Assembly (NCBI RefSeq): GCF_026262505.1
Contig: NC_067207.1
Location: 9,516,082 to 9,580,081 of the forward strand
Reading direction: 5' to 3'
Length of the DNA: 64,000 nt
Source of the DNA: Trichomonas vaginalis G3
Lineage: Eukaryota; Parabasalia; Trichomonadida; Trichomonadidae
Positions 47,415 through 57,364 of this stretch are shown here, piece by piece. Each line of letters opens with the position of its first letter. Position 1 is the stretch's first letter. The translations under genes and the position numbers were made by a program. Below the pieces are notes generated by a model that was given only the letters and a program-made list of their open reading frames with translations, ran no database searches and was not told the DNA's origin.

Positions 47415-49860
47415 TAACATTACTGTATAACATAAATGTTTTGTCATGACCTCATCGTAAATGTTTTGTCATGACCTCATCGTAAATGTTTTGTCATGAT
47501 TTCATCGTAAATGTTTTGTCAAGACTTTTTCATCGTAATGAGCGTAAATGATCCAAAAATATATTTTAGGTGAAGAGGTGAGATCTCACCTCTTTTCTCA
47601 CCTCATGAATTTTCATGACTTCTTCATCGTACATGTTTTGTCAAGACTTCTTCATCGTAATGAGCGTAAATGTTTTGTCATGACCTCATCGTATATGTTT
47701 TGTCAAGACTTCTTCGTATATGTTTTGTCATGATTTAATCGTATATGTTTTGTCATGATTTAATTGTATATGTTTTGTCATGACTTCTTCGTAATGAACG
47801 TATATGTTTTGTCAAGACTTCTTCGTAAATGTTTTGTCATGATTTAATCGTATATGTTTTGTCATGATTTAATCGTATATGTTTTGTCATGACTTCTTCG
47901 TATATGTTTTGTCATGATTTAATCGTATATGTTTTGTCATGATTTAATCGTATATGTTTTGTCATGACTTCTTCATCGTAATGAGCGTAAATGTTTTGTC
48001 ATGATTTCATCGTAAATGTTTTGTCAAGACTTCTTCGTATATGTTTTGTCATGACTTCATCGTACATGTTTTGTCAAGACTTCTTCATCGTAATGAGCGT
48101 AAATGTTTTGTGAAGAATATAACAACCGCCTGAATTCAGACGGTTGCTTTTTATACAAAATTCACACAGGAAAATTCTTGAGTTTTGGTTGAAAGAATAC
48201 GGTCAAGCCAAAAGTGGCTCGACCTCAAAACAAACATTTTATGAGTTTACTAAGGCGTTATGAATGAATTCAAAGGTATTTGCATACATCCTGACCTCGT
48301 TCATTTTGTTGTTGAATGGTGCTCTGTAAAGTATGCATTTTATGTCAAAGATATTATGGACTCCATAGACAAGAAAGTTCATGAGAAGTTAGATGAAGAA
48401 GAACTCGAAGATACAGTAGAGAATGCAAAAACAAGCATTTTATGAGCTTACTAAGGCGTTATGAATGAATTCAAAGGTATTTGCATACATCCTGACCTCG
48501 TTCATTTTGTTGTTGAATTCAGCAAAAATAATGTTTCGTTAATGTTTTCACTGTTACCATGTTACCATGTGCTACCAGGTTAATTAACTTCTCTTAAAAT
48601 TACTGACAACATGACATTTAGACAACAGTCCAGGAAATAAACTTCTTCGTAAATGTTTTGTCATGATTTCATCGTAAATGTTTTGTCATGATTTCATCGT
48701 AAATGTTTTGTCATGATTTCATCGTATATGTTTTGTCATGATTTCATCGTATATGTTTTGTCATGATTTCATCGTATATGTTTTGTCATGATTTCATCGT
48801 AGATGTTTTGTCATGACTTCATCGTATATGTTTTGTCATGATTTCATCGTAAATGTTTTGTCATGATTTCATCGTATATGTTTTGTCATGATTTCATCGT
48901 AAATGTTTTGTCATGATTTCATCGTAAATGTTTTGTCATGATTTCATCGTATATGTTTTGTCATGATTTCATCGTATATGTTTTGTCATGATTTCATCGT
49001 AAATGTTTTGTCATGATTTCATCGTAGATGTTTTGTCATGACTTCATCGTATATGTTTTGTCATGATTTCATCGTAAATGTTTTGTCATGATTTCATCGT
49101 ATATGTTTTGTCATGATTTCATCGTAAATGTTTTGTCATGATTTCATCGTAAATGTTTTGTCATGATTTCATCGTATATGTTTTGTCATGATTTCATCGT
49201 ATATGTTTTGTCATGATTTCATCGTATATGTTTTGTCATGATTTCATCGTAAATGTTTTGTCATGACTTCATCGTATATGTTTTGTCATGATTTCATCGT
49301 AAATGTTTTGTCATGATTTCATCGTATATGTTTTGTCATGATTTCATCGTATATGTTTTGTCATGACTTCATCGTATATGTTTTGTCATGATTTCATCGT
49401 AAATGTTTTGTCATGATTTCATCGTATATGTTTTGTCATGACTTCTTCGTATATGTTTTGTCATGATTTCATCGTATATGTTTTGTCAAAACTTCTTCGT
49501 ATATGTTTTTGTCATGACTTCATCGTAATGAGTGTAAATGATTTTCATATGATTGTTTCCCTCGAAAAACCGAGAGAAGAGATTCCATATGAAAATCGCA
49601 AGAATTTGGCTCCTGGTTTGAAATATTATTATGTTCATAGACTTCATCGTATATGTTTTGTCAAACATGAACGTATATGTTTTGTCATGATTTCATCGTA
49701 AATGTTTTGTCATGACTTCATCGTATATGCTTTGTCATGATGATTTCATCGAAACTAAACGTATATGTTTTGTCGTGATTTTATCGTAAATGTTTTGTCA
49801 TGATTTTATCGTAAATGATTTGTCAAGATTTCATCGTAATGAGTGTAAATGAACCAAAAA
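47415..49860 (+). repeat. 25-bp satellite of element D, main block
   Basis: Unit ATCGTAAATGTTTTGTCATG plus ATTTC, with variants CGTATATG, CTTCTTCG and TCAAGAC. The purest stretch (48645-49510) has about 34 units in register; the rest is interspersed with KilA-N fragments (48125-48445, 49545-49650) and an AGATCT-core site (palindrome at 47577-47590). Confidence 0.92.
48125..48530 (+). pseudogene. KilA-N gene fragments in the satellite
   Basis: Fragments related to the 226-residue KilA-N gene (IMDSIDKKVHEKLDEEELED encoded at about 48350-48420); the part starting ACTAAGGCGTTATGAATGAA is itself duplicated in tandem (48253 and 48452). Another fragment, from the 281-residue type, is at 49545-49650 (PYENRKNLAPGLKYYYVHRL). 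Both are debris. Confidence 0.75.
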
Positions 49861-49880
49861 TAATGTTTACGTTCATGTTT

Positions 49881-50484
49881 GACAACAACACAGGAGGAAG
49901 GCAGTTATGAATTATTTTTGAAGAACTGAAGGTGTCACTACGTCACCATGTGTCACTCGGTTAATGAACTTCTCTGAAAAAATGAGACAACATGACATTT
50001 AGACAACAACACAGGAGGAAGGCAGTTATGAATTATTTTTGAAGAACTGAAGGTGTCACTACGTCACCATGTGTCACTCGTTAATGAACTTCTCTGAAAA
50101 AATGAGACAACATGACATTTAGACAACAACACAGGAGGAAGGCAGTTATGAATTATTTTTGAAGAACTGAAGGTGTCACTACGTCACCATGTGTCACCAG
50201 GTAATTTAACTTCTCTGAAAAAATGAGACAACATGACATTTAGACAACAACACAGGAGGAAGGCAGTTATGAATTATTTTTGAAGAACTGAAGGTGTCAC
50301 TACGTCACCATGTGTCACCAGGTCATTTAACTTCTCTGAAAAAATGAGACAACATGACATTTAGACAACAACACAGGAGGAAGGCAGTTATGAATTATTT
50401 TTGAAGAACTGAAGGTGTCACTACGTCACCATGTGCTACCAGGTCATTTAACTTCTCTGAAAAAGTGTGACAACATGACATTTT
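49881..50484 (+). repeat. 121-bp tandem repeat, five copies
   Basis: Unit begins GACAACAACACAGGAGGAAG and contains the dyad GGTGTCACTACGTCACCATG. A single diverged unit lies at about 48545-48640. Copies are almost identical except near the CTCGGTTAATG/CAGGTCATTT segment. Confidence 0.92.
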
Positions 50485-50504
50485 GACAACAACACAGGAA
50501 ATAA

Positions 50505-51370
50505 ATGTTTACGTATATGTTTTGTCAAGACCTCATCGTATATGTTTTGTCATGATTTCTTCGTATATGTTTTGTCATGACTTCTTCATCGTAATGAGTG
50601 TAAATGATCCAAAAATAATGTTTAGGTGAAGAGGTGAGATCTCACCTCTTTTCTCACCTCTTTTCTCACCTCATTGAATTTTCATGATTTCTTCATCGTA
50701 ATGAGTGTAAATGATCCAAAAATAATGTTTAGGTGAAGTGGTGAGATCTCACCTCTTTTCTCACCTCTTTTCTCACCTCATTGAATTTTCATGATTTCTT
50801 CATCGTAATGAGCGTAAATGTTTTGTCATGATTTCATCGTACATGTTTTGTCAAAACTTCATCGTATATGTTTTGTCAAACATGAGCGTAAATGTTTTGT
50901 CATGATTTCTTCATCGTAAATGTTTTGTCAAACATGAGCGTAAATGTTTTGTCATGATTTCTTCATCGTAAATGTTTTGTCATGATTTCTTCGTATATGT
51001 TTTGTCATGACTTCTTCATCGTAATGAGCGTATATGTTGTCAAACTGAGCGTATATGTTTTGTCAAGACTTCTTCATCGTAATGAGCGTAAATGATTTGT
51101 CATGATTTCTTCATCGTAATGAGCGTATATGTTTTGTCAAACATGAACGTAAATGTTTTGTCATGATTTCTTCGTAAATGTTTTGTCATGACTTCTTCAT
51201 CGTAATGAGCGTATATGTTTTGTCAAACATGAGCGTATATGTTTTGTCAAGACTTCTTCATCGTAATGAGCGTAAATGATTTGTTCATGATTTCTTCATC
51301 GTAATGAGCGATAGTTTTGTCAAACATGAACGTAAATGTTTTGTCAAAACTTTCTTCGTAAATGTTTGTC
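50505..51370 (+). repeat. 25-bp satellite of element D, distal block
   Basis: More irregular units of the same family with TTTTGTCAAACATGAGCGTA variants. Two further GGTGA-version palindromes lie at 50633-50646 and 50740-50753, each followed by TCTTTTCTCACC half-sites at 12-bp steps. Confidence 0.85.
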
Positions 51371-51945
51371 ATGATTATCATCTCTCTTGTCCCTAGTAGT
51401 TTTCATTAAGTTCCGGAAATAATGAAAATCATGAACTTTGCCATGGTCTCTGTCCCTAGTAGTTTTCATTAAGTTCCGGAAATAATGAAAATCATAAACT
51501 TTGCCATGGTCTCTGTCCCTAGTAGTTTTCATTATCTCACAGAGTTAATGAAAGTCATACTTTCTATCAGATGAAGCATGCAGATGAACATAATGAAAGT
51601 TAGTGAGTTTGCCACGAGTTATGAATAAAATATTGGCATATTAGATGAGATAGCTGATGAAACAGATGAAGATAAATTAAATCTTGGACTTTGCCACACT
51701 CTGTCCCTAGTTCCTCAAAATCCTTGACAACGTTGCTTAGAAATTTTGGTTCAAAACCTCATCTGATTTTAATCTGTTATGCTACCTGTTAAGTTTCGCG
51801 AGATTATAAATGTCATGGAGTTATATAAAAAGGAGGGACAGCTAGGGACACTGGAAGTACTTATAAGGCTATCTGTTAAGATTGCATGAAATACTAAAAA
51901 GTCATGAAATCCATTATCGCTGTGCTAGCTTCACCTTTGATTGAA

Positions 51946-52182
51946 ATGACAAATAAAGTCACTGAAGCAATGAAACAAAAGTTTTTGGTAGAATACATTA
52001 AATCAGGAACTATTCCAGAAGGTTTTTACATTCATACTATGAAGGATGGTAGAGTTCAGTTTAGAAAGATAAAGCAACCATTAGATAAAGAAGGAATTTT
52101 GAGAAAGATTAAACTTCATGAGGACAACATTGCTGAACTTAAGAAGAAGTTAGAAGAGTTGGAGAAAGGAAGAGAGTTATAA
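51946..52182 (+). CDS. Small coiled-coil protein (D right end)
   Basis: A 78-residue homologue of 548-784, differing mainly at its start (MTNKVTEA). In D it is part of the terminal repeat, whereas in A and B it lies just inside, so the repeat of D has extended inwards. Confidence 0.7.
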   Translation: MTNKVTEAMKQKFLVEYIKSGTIPEGFYIHTMKDGRVQFRKIKQPLDKEGILRKIKLHEDNIAELKKKLEELEKGREL

Positions 52183-52199
52183 AGCAATGAATTCAACAG

Positions 52200-52245
52200 G
52201 GTGAAAAAAGAGGTTAGAAAACGTGTTAGATCTAACATTCTAACA
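52200..52245 (+). promoter_or_regulatory. AGATCT-core site, hybrid half-sites (D right end)
   Basis: GGTGAAAAAAGA (first version), then GGTTAGAAAACG, TGTTAGATCTAACA (52224-52237), TTCTAACA (second version). The step of 12 bp is kept across the switch. Confidence 0.62.
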
Positions 52246-52347
52246 TAAACATTATTTTTGTGCTATGTTTTCATACGTGTGAGGGTGGTGATATCATTTA
52301 TTTTTAAGTTTATTTTTAAGTTTATTTTTTATTTTATTTTTATATTA

Positions 52348-52668
52348 ATGACGAAAACTATTGAGATAACAAACTACAACGGTCATGAGTTCAAGAATTT
52401 GTTCTTCGTTCCTCGTGAAAATACATTCTATCAGATACGAGGGAGAAAGGGTAAAGTTAGTTTGAGCGTTTACGACTACAAGCATAATGGAAAGTTTATA
52501 CAAGCATACGATACAAACGGTAAGCGTGTTTCATTAGCTTTGTCAAAACTTACTAACATTTATTTTGACAGTGATTTTGACCTATATGAAGAAGAAAGTG
52601 AGTCAGAAGAATATGAACTGTTGTGTGAAGCACAGCAATGGGAGGAGTTGCAATACTTTTGTAAGTGA
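52348..52668 (+). CDS. TIR-encoded small protein (D right end)
   Basis: A 106-residue B/D/E-type protein. Identical core FKNLFFVPRENTFYQIRGRK; the middle (YDYKHNGKFIQ) and acidic tail (DFDLYEEESESEEYE) differ from B and E, so the tail evolves fastest. Confidence 0.72.
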   Translation: MTKTIEITNYNGHEFKNLFFVPRENTFYQIRGRKGKVSLSVYDYKHNGKFIQAYDTNGKRVSLALSKLTNIYFDSDFDLYEEESESEEYELLCEAQQWEELQYFCK

Positions 52669-52774
52669 GAACGTTTATTTTTTACAGTAGTGAAGTCGTT
52701 TGTGAAAACATTAGTGAGGTGAAGTGGTTGGTGTTGTAAAATATACGTTAACGGTTTTGTAAAGTGTCAAATTC

Positions 52775-52822
52775 ACATATAATGGGTAAGGAGGCGCGCA
52801 GTGCCGCCGTACCCTTGATATG
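52775..52822. other. Terminal hairpin of element D (right)
   Basis: Mirror of 40300-40347; loop CGCGCAGTG, stem CATATAATGGGTAAGGAGG with CCGCCGTACCCTTGATATG. Confidence 0.85.
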
Positions 52823-52832
52823 TATACTAACT

Positions 52833-52901
52833 GTCTGTATGAGTATATCTTTGAGCTTATCGCGCTTGTAATGAGGGGTTTTTTCCATTCCAACTTGTAT
52901 T
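52833..52901 (-). pseudogene. hAT transposase upstream fragment between D and E
   Basis: This 69-bp sliver carries, on the minus strand and in the frame of the hAT gene, codons for YKRDKLKDILI leading to the duplicated QT codons at the D junction. It shows that D and E both inserted in one hAT gene. Sequence further upstream must lie beyond E. Confidence 0.75.
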
Positions 52902-52911
52902 AGTTAGTATA

Positions 52912-52960
52912 CATATCTCGTGTACTGAGGCACTGCGTTCCTCCGTACGCAATACTTGTG
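52912..52960. other. Terminal hairpin of Maverick E
   Basis: GTGTACTGAGG and CCTCCGTACGC around loop CACTGCGTT, with further pairing outward. Confidence 0.8.
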
Positions 52961-53082
52961 AATTTGACACTTTACAAAACCGTTAACGTAAATTTTACAA
53001 CACAAACGACAACACCAACTTAACCTTAAATATTTATAAAGCCGCCAACCACTTCACCTTACTACTGTAAAAATAAACGTTC

Positions 53083-53409
53083 TCACTTACAAAAGTATTG
53101 CAACTCTTCCCATTGCTGTGCTTCACACAATAGTTCATATTCTTCAGTATCGCTGCTGTCGCTCCAATCGTCAGAGTCAAAGTCACTGTCAAAATAAATG
53201 TTAGTAAGTTTTGACAAAGCTAATGAAACACGTTTACCGTTTGTATCGTATGCTTGTATAAACTTTCCATTCTTCATTCCTTCATAAACGCTCAAACTAA
53301 CTTTACCCTTTCTCCCTCGTATCTGATAGAATGTATTTTCACGAGGAACGAAGAACAAATTCTTGAACTCATGACCGTTGTAGTTTGTTATCTCAATAGT
53401 TTTCGTCAT
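53083..53409 (-). CDS. TIR-encoded small protein (E)
   Basis: A 108-residue homologue of 32124-32450; the last part (NIYFDSDFDSDDWSDSSDTE) mixes features of the B and D versions. Confidence 0.72.
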   Translation of the reverse strand: MTKTIEITNYNGHEFKNLFFVPRENTFYQIRGRKGKVSLSVYEGMKNGKFIQAYDTNGKRVSLALSKLTNIYFDSDFDSDDWSDSSDTEEYELLCEAQQWEELQYFCK

Positions 53410-53507
53410 TTACATCCAAATAAAAATTTTCAGTAAAATATAAAAATAAACTTAAAAATTAATGATATCACCACCCTCACACGTATGAAAACATCCATTT
53501 AAATTTA

Positions 53508-53553
53508 GGTGAAGTGGTGAGATTTCACCTCTTTTTTCACCTGTTTTTTCACC
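53508..53553 (-). promoter_or_regulatory. 46-bp AGATCT-type site, GGTGA version (one core change)
   Basis: Same layout as in A; the core palindrome is GGTGAGATTTCACC (53516-53529). Confidence 0.5.
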
Positions 53554-53561
53554 TCATGAAT

Positions 53562-54077
53562 TCATTGCTTTATAACTCTCTTCCTTGGTTTCTTTTTAGT
53601 TGCTTTCTTCACATCTGTCTCCAACTTGACTGTCTTTCTTCTTCGACCGTAATGATACCAGTTACTTCCACCAGTCAATGGGTCAAATGGTCTTTCGTAA
53701 GGATTTCCATACATTCCATAGGGACCATACGGAAGAACTACTGGTGGAGGAAGAGTTCCATCGAATCTATTTAAATGCATTGTTTCACCTTTCATCTGGT
53801 CATTAAAGTCTTTTGCGTGTTTTGCAAACTCATCGTCCTTTCCTAAAGCATTTTCTGACTCAGTCGCAACCAAATTGGATGCTTTATTTATGAGCCCTAT
53901 TTTATTTAATCTTAACTTCTTTGCAACCCAGCCTCCAATCTTCCCTTTATTTGCATCTAATGTCTTCGAAACCCTTCCTCCACTCATTTTATTTACTGCG
54001 TCATAAGCTCCAAGTGCTTTTGCTCCAAATGCTAATGCTTTTGTTCCCATTGCGCCTAAAGCTGCCCAAGCTACCAT
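53562..54077 (-). CDS. Gly/Ala-rich protein with basic tail (E copy)
   Basis: A 171-residue homologue of 20912-21439; four residues shorter in the NRVDGTKENVSSPP region. Confidence 0.72.
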   Translation of the reverse strand: MVAWAALGAMGTKALAFGAKALGAYDAVNKMSGGRVSKTLDANKGKIGGWVAKKLRLNKIGLINKASNLVATESENALGKDDEFAKHAKDFNDQMKGETMHLNRFDGTLPPPVVLPYGPYGMYGNPYERPFDPLTGGSNWYHYGRRRKTVKLETDVKKATKKKPRKRVIKQ

Positions 54078-54275
54078 TTACACCATATTAAAATCATCTC
54101 TCTTCAATATTATCTCATAAAAGTTCTCGTTACTGGAGAAAGTCAATGAAACATAAACATTCTCATTCATAAACTTCTTTCTTATATCATCTATTCTCAA
54201 TAAAATGTCTGAACAATTGCTAACATCTTCTACAACAGTTATTTCATCATGAATGACCTTCAAGAACAAGCTCAT
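54078..54275 (-). CDS. Small unknown protein (E copy, no insert)
   Basis: A 65-residue homologue of 20687-20911 without the palindromic insert (IRKKFMNENVY), giving the ancestral reference for that insertion site. It abuts both neighbours. Confidence 0.7.
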   Translation of the reverse strand: MSLFLKVIHDEITVVEDVSNCSDILLRIDDIRKKFMNENVYVSLTFSSNENFYEIILKRDDFNMV

Positions 54276-55157
54276 TTAATATGCTATTAAAATCATTTCA
54301 ATAATGAGTCCATCCTTTCCGTCTTTAGGTAGCACAACATCTTTCATTGAAGAAGGTTCGACAAGTCTTATGTTAAACTTACTGACAAAGTTTGTTATAC
54401 TATAATGCTTCGGCGGCGAATACATATAGTTTGAAAGACATAATATAGATTCTTCAGCAAATTCACTTATACTGGATTTTATAACAATGTTCTCACGAGA
54501 CCAAATACCACCAATTGACAATCTTGTAAGCAATCCTGCTGAACCTTCAACTGTAAACGTCGATGGTAACATTCCACGAAGGTCATCTATTGACATCGTT
54601 GAGTCACTGAATTTAAATATTTTCTTAAAGCAATCGTCATTATCTAACCATGCAATAGCTTTGAAGTTTTCATTCGAATATACATCTGCTTCATTAAATG
54701 TAAAACCTGACTTCTTTGCAGAGACGACTTTAAAATCTATTGAGTTTGTTTCAAAATTATATGCTATGCTAACTTCTGAAGGTAATGGATGTCCTTCCGC
54801 AGTCAGTTGTTCTCTCACTACCGTTTGAAGCTTTGTGTTAAAAACTTTCATGTCATCTCCTGTGTCTAGGTTCACATACACAGCAATGGGAAAACTATCT
54901 TGCTTCTTTGTTTCATCATTATACCTCAAAACATTAAAGTTCTTCAATAATATTGTTCTTCCTGCTGGAATACTTCGAACCTGTCTGATTTCAATAGCTT
55001 TCTCACCTCCTACATACTCTACCCAGTGCCTTGGATATTCATAAGTATACTGACTTTCTTGAATTTTGGTAGGTTTCATCATAACGTGTTCATAGTATAT
55101 CTTTATACTCTTGTCAGTTAGACTCGGTGCTATGTTCTGAATATTTCTGACTTGCAT
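54276..55157 (-). CDS. Candidate penton/minor capsid protein (E copy)
   Basis: 293 residues, open, start chosen as in A (MQVRNIQNI). Only a few residue differences from A. Head to head with the ATPase gene over 16 bp. Confidence 0.65.
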   Translation of the reverse strand: MQVRNIQNIAPSLTDKSIKIYYEHVMMKPTKIQESQYTYEYPRHWVEYVGGEKAIEIRQVRSIPAGRTILLKNFNVLRYNDETKKQDSFPIAVYVNLDTGDDMKVFNTKLQTVVREQLTAEGHPLPSEVSIAYNFETNSIDFKVVSAKKSGFTFNEADVYSNENFKAIAWLDNDDCFKKIFKFSDSTMSIDDLRGMLPSTFTVEGSAGLLTRLSIGGIWSRENIVIKSSISEFAEESILCLSNYMYSPPKHYSITNFVSKFNIRLVEPSSMKDVVLPKDGKDGLIIEMILIAY

Positions 55158-55173
55158 TTTTAATGGAGATAAA

Positions 55174-56060
55174 ATGAAGCATTTAATACATGACGTAGAT
55201 GAAGACATGAATGAAACTACAGACAAACTTAACTCTTCTCTCATTCTTCCTTTCAGTAAGGACTATGAGTTCTGTTCAAATGGCGTTTATTTCTATTGTG
55301 GAAAGATGGGTTCAGGTAAGACATTTAACCTCATTCGTCATATACTCATAACAGAGCGTTTAGGAAACGACTCATATTATGACCAAATCATTATATCAGC
55401 AACTTCAGACTCTATGGACTCAACAGCGAAAACATTTATGTCAAAAGTTCAAGCCTCTGTCGTTAAAGTTCCAGACAGTGAACTCATTGAATTTCTTCAA
55501 CGTTACGTTCGACGTAAGAGGAAATATTATGCCATCGTTGAATTTATACAGTCAGGAATGCAAAAGACTTCAGAAGAGATGGAAAGAATTATTGACAAAC
55601 ACCACTTACGTCAATACTCAGGAGTTTACGATATGAAACGACTGACAAACTACATTCTATCAAAACTTTCAAAATACCCCTTCAAAAAATATCCTTCAAA
55701 CACTCTGCTCGTTTGCGACGACTTCGCCGGAAAAGGTTTAGTGTCAAAGCCTGACTCACCATTAGCTAACATCATTACTAAAGTCAGACATTACCACTTA
55801 ACTGTAGCAATACTTATGCAAACATGGAGGTTTTTAGCTTTAAACATAAAACGTCTCATAACTGACTTCGTTATCTTTCAAGGTTTCTCACGTTATGATA
55901 TTGAACTCATTTGGAAACAGTCAGTATAACATTACCTTTTGAAGAAATTTGGGAAGCATATAAGTCTCTCATCTCTCCTCGTTCATACCTTGAGATTCAT
56001 ATCATGACTAATACCATTAAAGTCAAAAATATTCCATGGGAACGACCAACATTGTTTTAA
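55174..56060 (+). pseudogene. atp: A32-like packaging ATPase (E copy, broken)
   Basis: Homologue of 18901-19788; Walker A GKMGSGKT and Walker B LLVCDDF are present. About one break. Confidence 0.88.
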
Positions 56061-56458
56061 AGTTTAACCTTCAATTGACTGATGGTAAACAAATTCCATG
56101 CATCTCTGTCGCCATTTCTGTTAATATTTTTGCTGTCATTCATATCATCCACTTCTCCATCCGTTAGCTTTTGAGGATATGCGTTAGAATAGCTGTTCTT
56201 AAATGAAGGCTTCTCTCCCTTGAGAGCATAAACTCTATAACTTTCTGCATACTTTATGTTTGAACCTCCTGAGCCATCATTGACATAAATTTTTATAGGC
56301 TTCCACCCTTTGTTCATGTTCCTGCTTCTTCCCTTTGCTCTTTTGTTCAGTAGTTCTACATCTTTATACACAGCTCCTGTCTCAGTGAATTCAACAATAT
56401 TTTCATTCGTTAGCTTTACATTCAAACCCTTGTCGAGTATATTGTTCATTTCATACAT
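56057..56458 (-). CDS. Unknown 133-residue protein (E copy)
   Basis: Homologue of 18503-18904 with a single visible residue difference (WKPIKIYV). Start at 56458 or 56449 as in A. Confidence 0.65.
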   Translation of the reverse strand: MYEMNNILDKGLNVKLTNENIVEFTETGAVYKDVELLNKRAKGRSRNMNKGWKPIKIYVNDGSGGSNIKYAESYRVYALKGEKPSFKNSYSNAYPQKLTDGEVDDMNDSKNINRNGDRDAWNLFTISQLKVKL

Positions 56459-56483
56459 ATAAAAGGTTTTTATTCTATATGAA

Positions 56484-57098
56484 ATGAGAAGCAAATCCAT
56501 CTTAGCTGGTGCCGTTAATGTTCCAATTGAACCAACATCAAATGTTGACTCACGAACGACAAACAATATTGTCATAAAGAACTATAGTTCAGAGTGTTTG
56601 AAAGAAAAAGAACCAGAACTGAAATCCGTGAATTTAAACTCAGCTTCAAACGCTAACGCTACATCAGATGTTAAGTTAGAGTATCCACCACTGGACCAAA
56701 TTCTTTCAAGAGAAGCCAACGACAACCCTTACACAAATGTTCAAACAAATCCTTCAGATAACGTAGACCATTACCTTCTTCAGTTATACCAAACAATTTT
56801 ACTCAAAGACGATAAGAAGCTTTTGATAAATCTTATAAGCAAGAACCAAATAATTCTAACAAAGGAGGACCTTGAAAATGTTATATCACGAATAACAGGA
56901 AAGCAATGTGTCATTGACTATCTCGACCCTGAAATCGAATGCTGTGGTCAAACACCAATATTCATGAAAATAGGTAACATCCGCATCATTGAAATACCAG
57001 GAACTACAGGAGTTGAGTTTAAGTATAAATATTCGAACGAGTATACAAAACTTTCAACAGAATATAAGCTTTGTTTGAAATATGTTTTAGTAAATTAA
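56484..57098 (+). CDS. Unknown 204-residue protein (E copy)
   Basis: Homologue of 17863-18477; differences are concentrated in the disordered N-terminal half. It starts after TTTTTATTCTATATGAA. Confidence 0.7.
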   Translation: MRSKSILAGAVNVPIEPTSNVDSRTTNNIVIKNYSSECLKEKEPELKSVNLNSASNANATSDVKLEYPPLDQILSREANDNPYTNVQTNPSDNVDHYLLQLYQTILLKDDKKLLINLISKNQIILTKEDLENVISRITGKQCVIDYLDPEIECCGQTPIFMKIGNIRIIEIPGTTGVEFKYKYSNEYTKLSTEYKLCLKYVLVN

Positions 57099-57364
57099 AG
57101 CAATTTGTAATATCTATCCAAAACTTCTTCAACAGTATCGAACTCATCTTCATAATGCAAACCTAATCTTATTGACTTGGTGCAGTTTTCACTAACACAA
57201 TATAGCGCTTTGCGCTCGGCGCCTTTGACGCCTTTTTCTGTTCTCTTGACTGACATAACTAATTCATTTGTTTCATCAAACAGCAATAACCAAAGTTCAT
57301 GACCTAATACATAACATTCATACTTTATATTTTTAGCTCTGAGTTCTCTTGTAAGCTGTTGCAT
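57095..57364 (-). CDS. Small unknown protein with ten-residue insert (E copy)
   Basis: An 89-residue homologue of 17627-17866. The extra residues (GVKGAERKAL region) come from a 30-bp double hairpin. Otherwise nearly identical. Confidence 0.68.
   Translation of the reverse strand: MQQLTRELRAKNIKYECYVLGHELWLLLFDETNELVMSVKRTEKGVKGAERKALYCVSENCTKSIRLGLHYEDEFDTVEEVLDRYYKLL
57203..57232 (-). repeat. 30-bp in-frame double-hairpin insert
   Basis: Coding strand: GGCGTCAAAGGCGCC, GA, GCGCAAAGCGC, TA. A lacks it: CAGAAAAA is directly followed by TATTGTG there. Confidence 0.88.

Larger units (their letters stand above)
40290..52832. mobile_element. Element D: Maverick-ended, capsidless element
   Basis: A 12.5-kb element with AGTTAGTATAC ends and long terminal repeats (about 1.46 kb) that include the Maverick terminal hairpin, TIR gene and coiled-coil gene. 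Target duplication GTCTG flanks it (40285-40289 and 52833-52837). Inside I find an SF3 primase-helicase gene in duplicated form, an HNH endonuclease gene, KilA-N fragments and about 4 kb of satellite, but no capsid, polymerase B, integrase or ATPase. It is decayed, with many breaks. Movement would require a Maverick integrase in trans (inference). Confidence 0.85.
51370..52832 (-). repeat. Right terminal inverted repeat of element D
   Basis: Partner of 40290-41760. The two genes inside are open on this side. Confidence 0.88.
52902..53586 (+). repeat. Left terminal repeat of Maverick E
   Basis: Homologous to the other ends, in A-like length. Inner limit set by comparison with A; the right partner is outside the window. 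Confidence 0.8.

Noticed and set aside
48645-49510. CRISPR-like 25-bp array
   Set aside because: No spacers between units; simple satellite.
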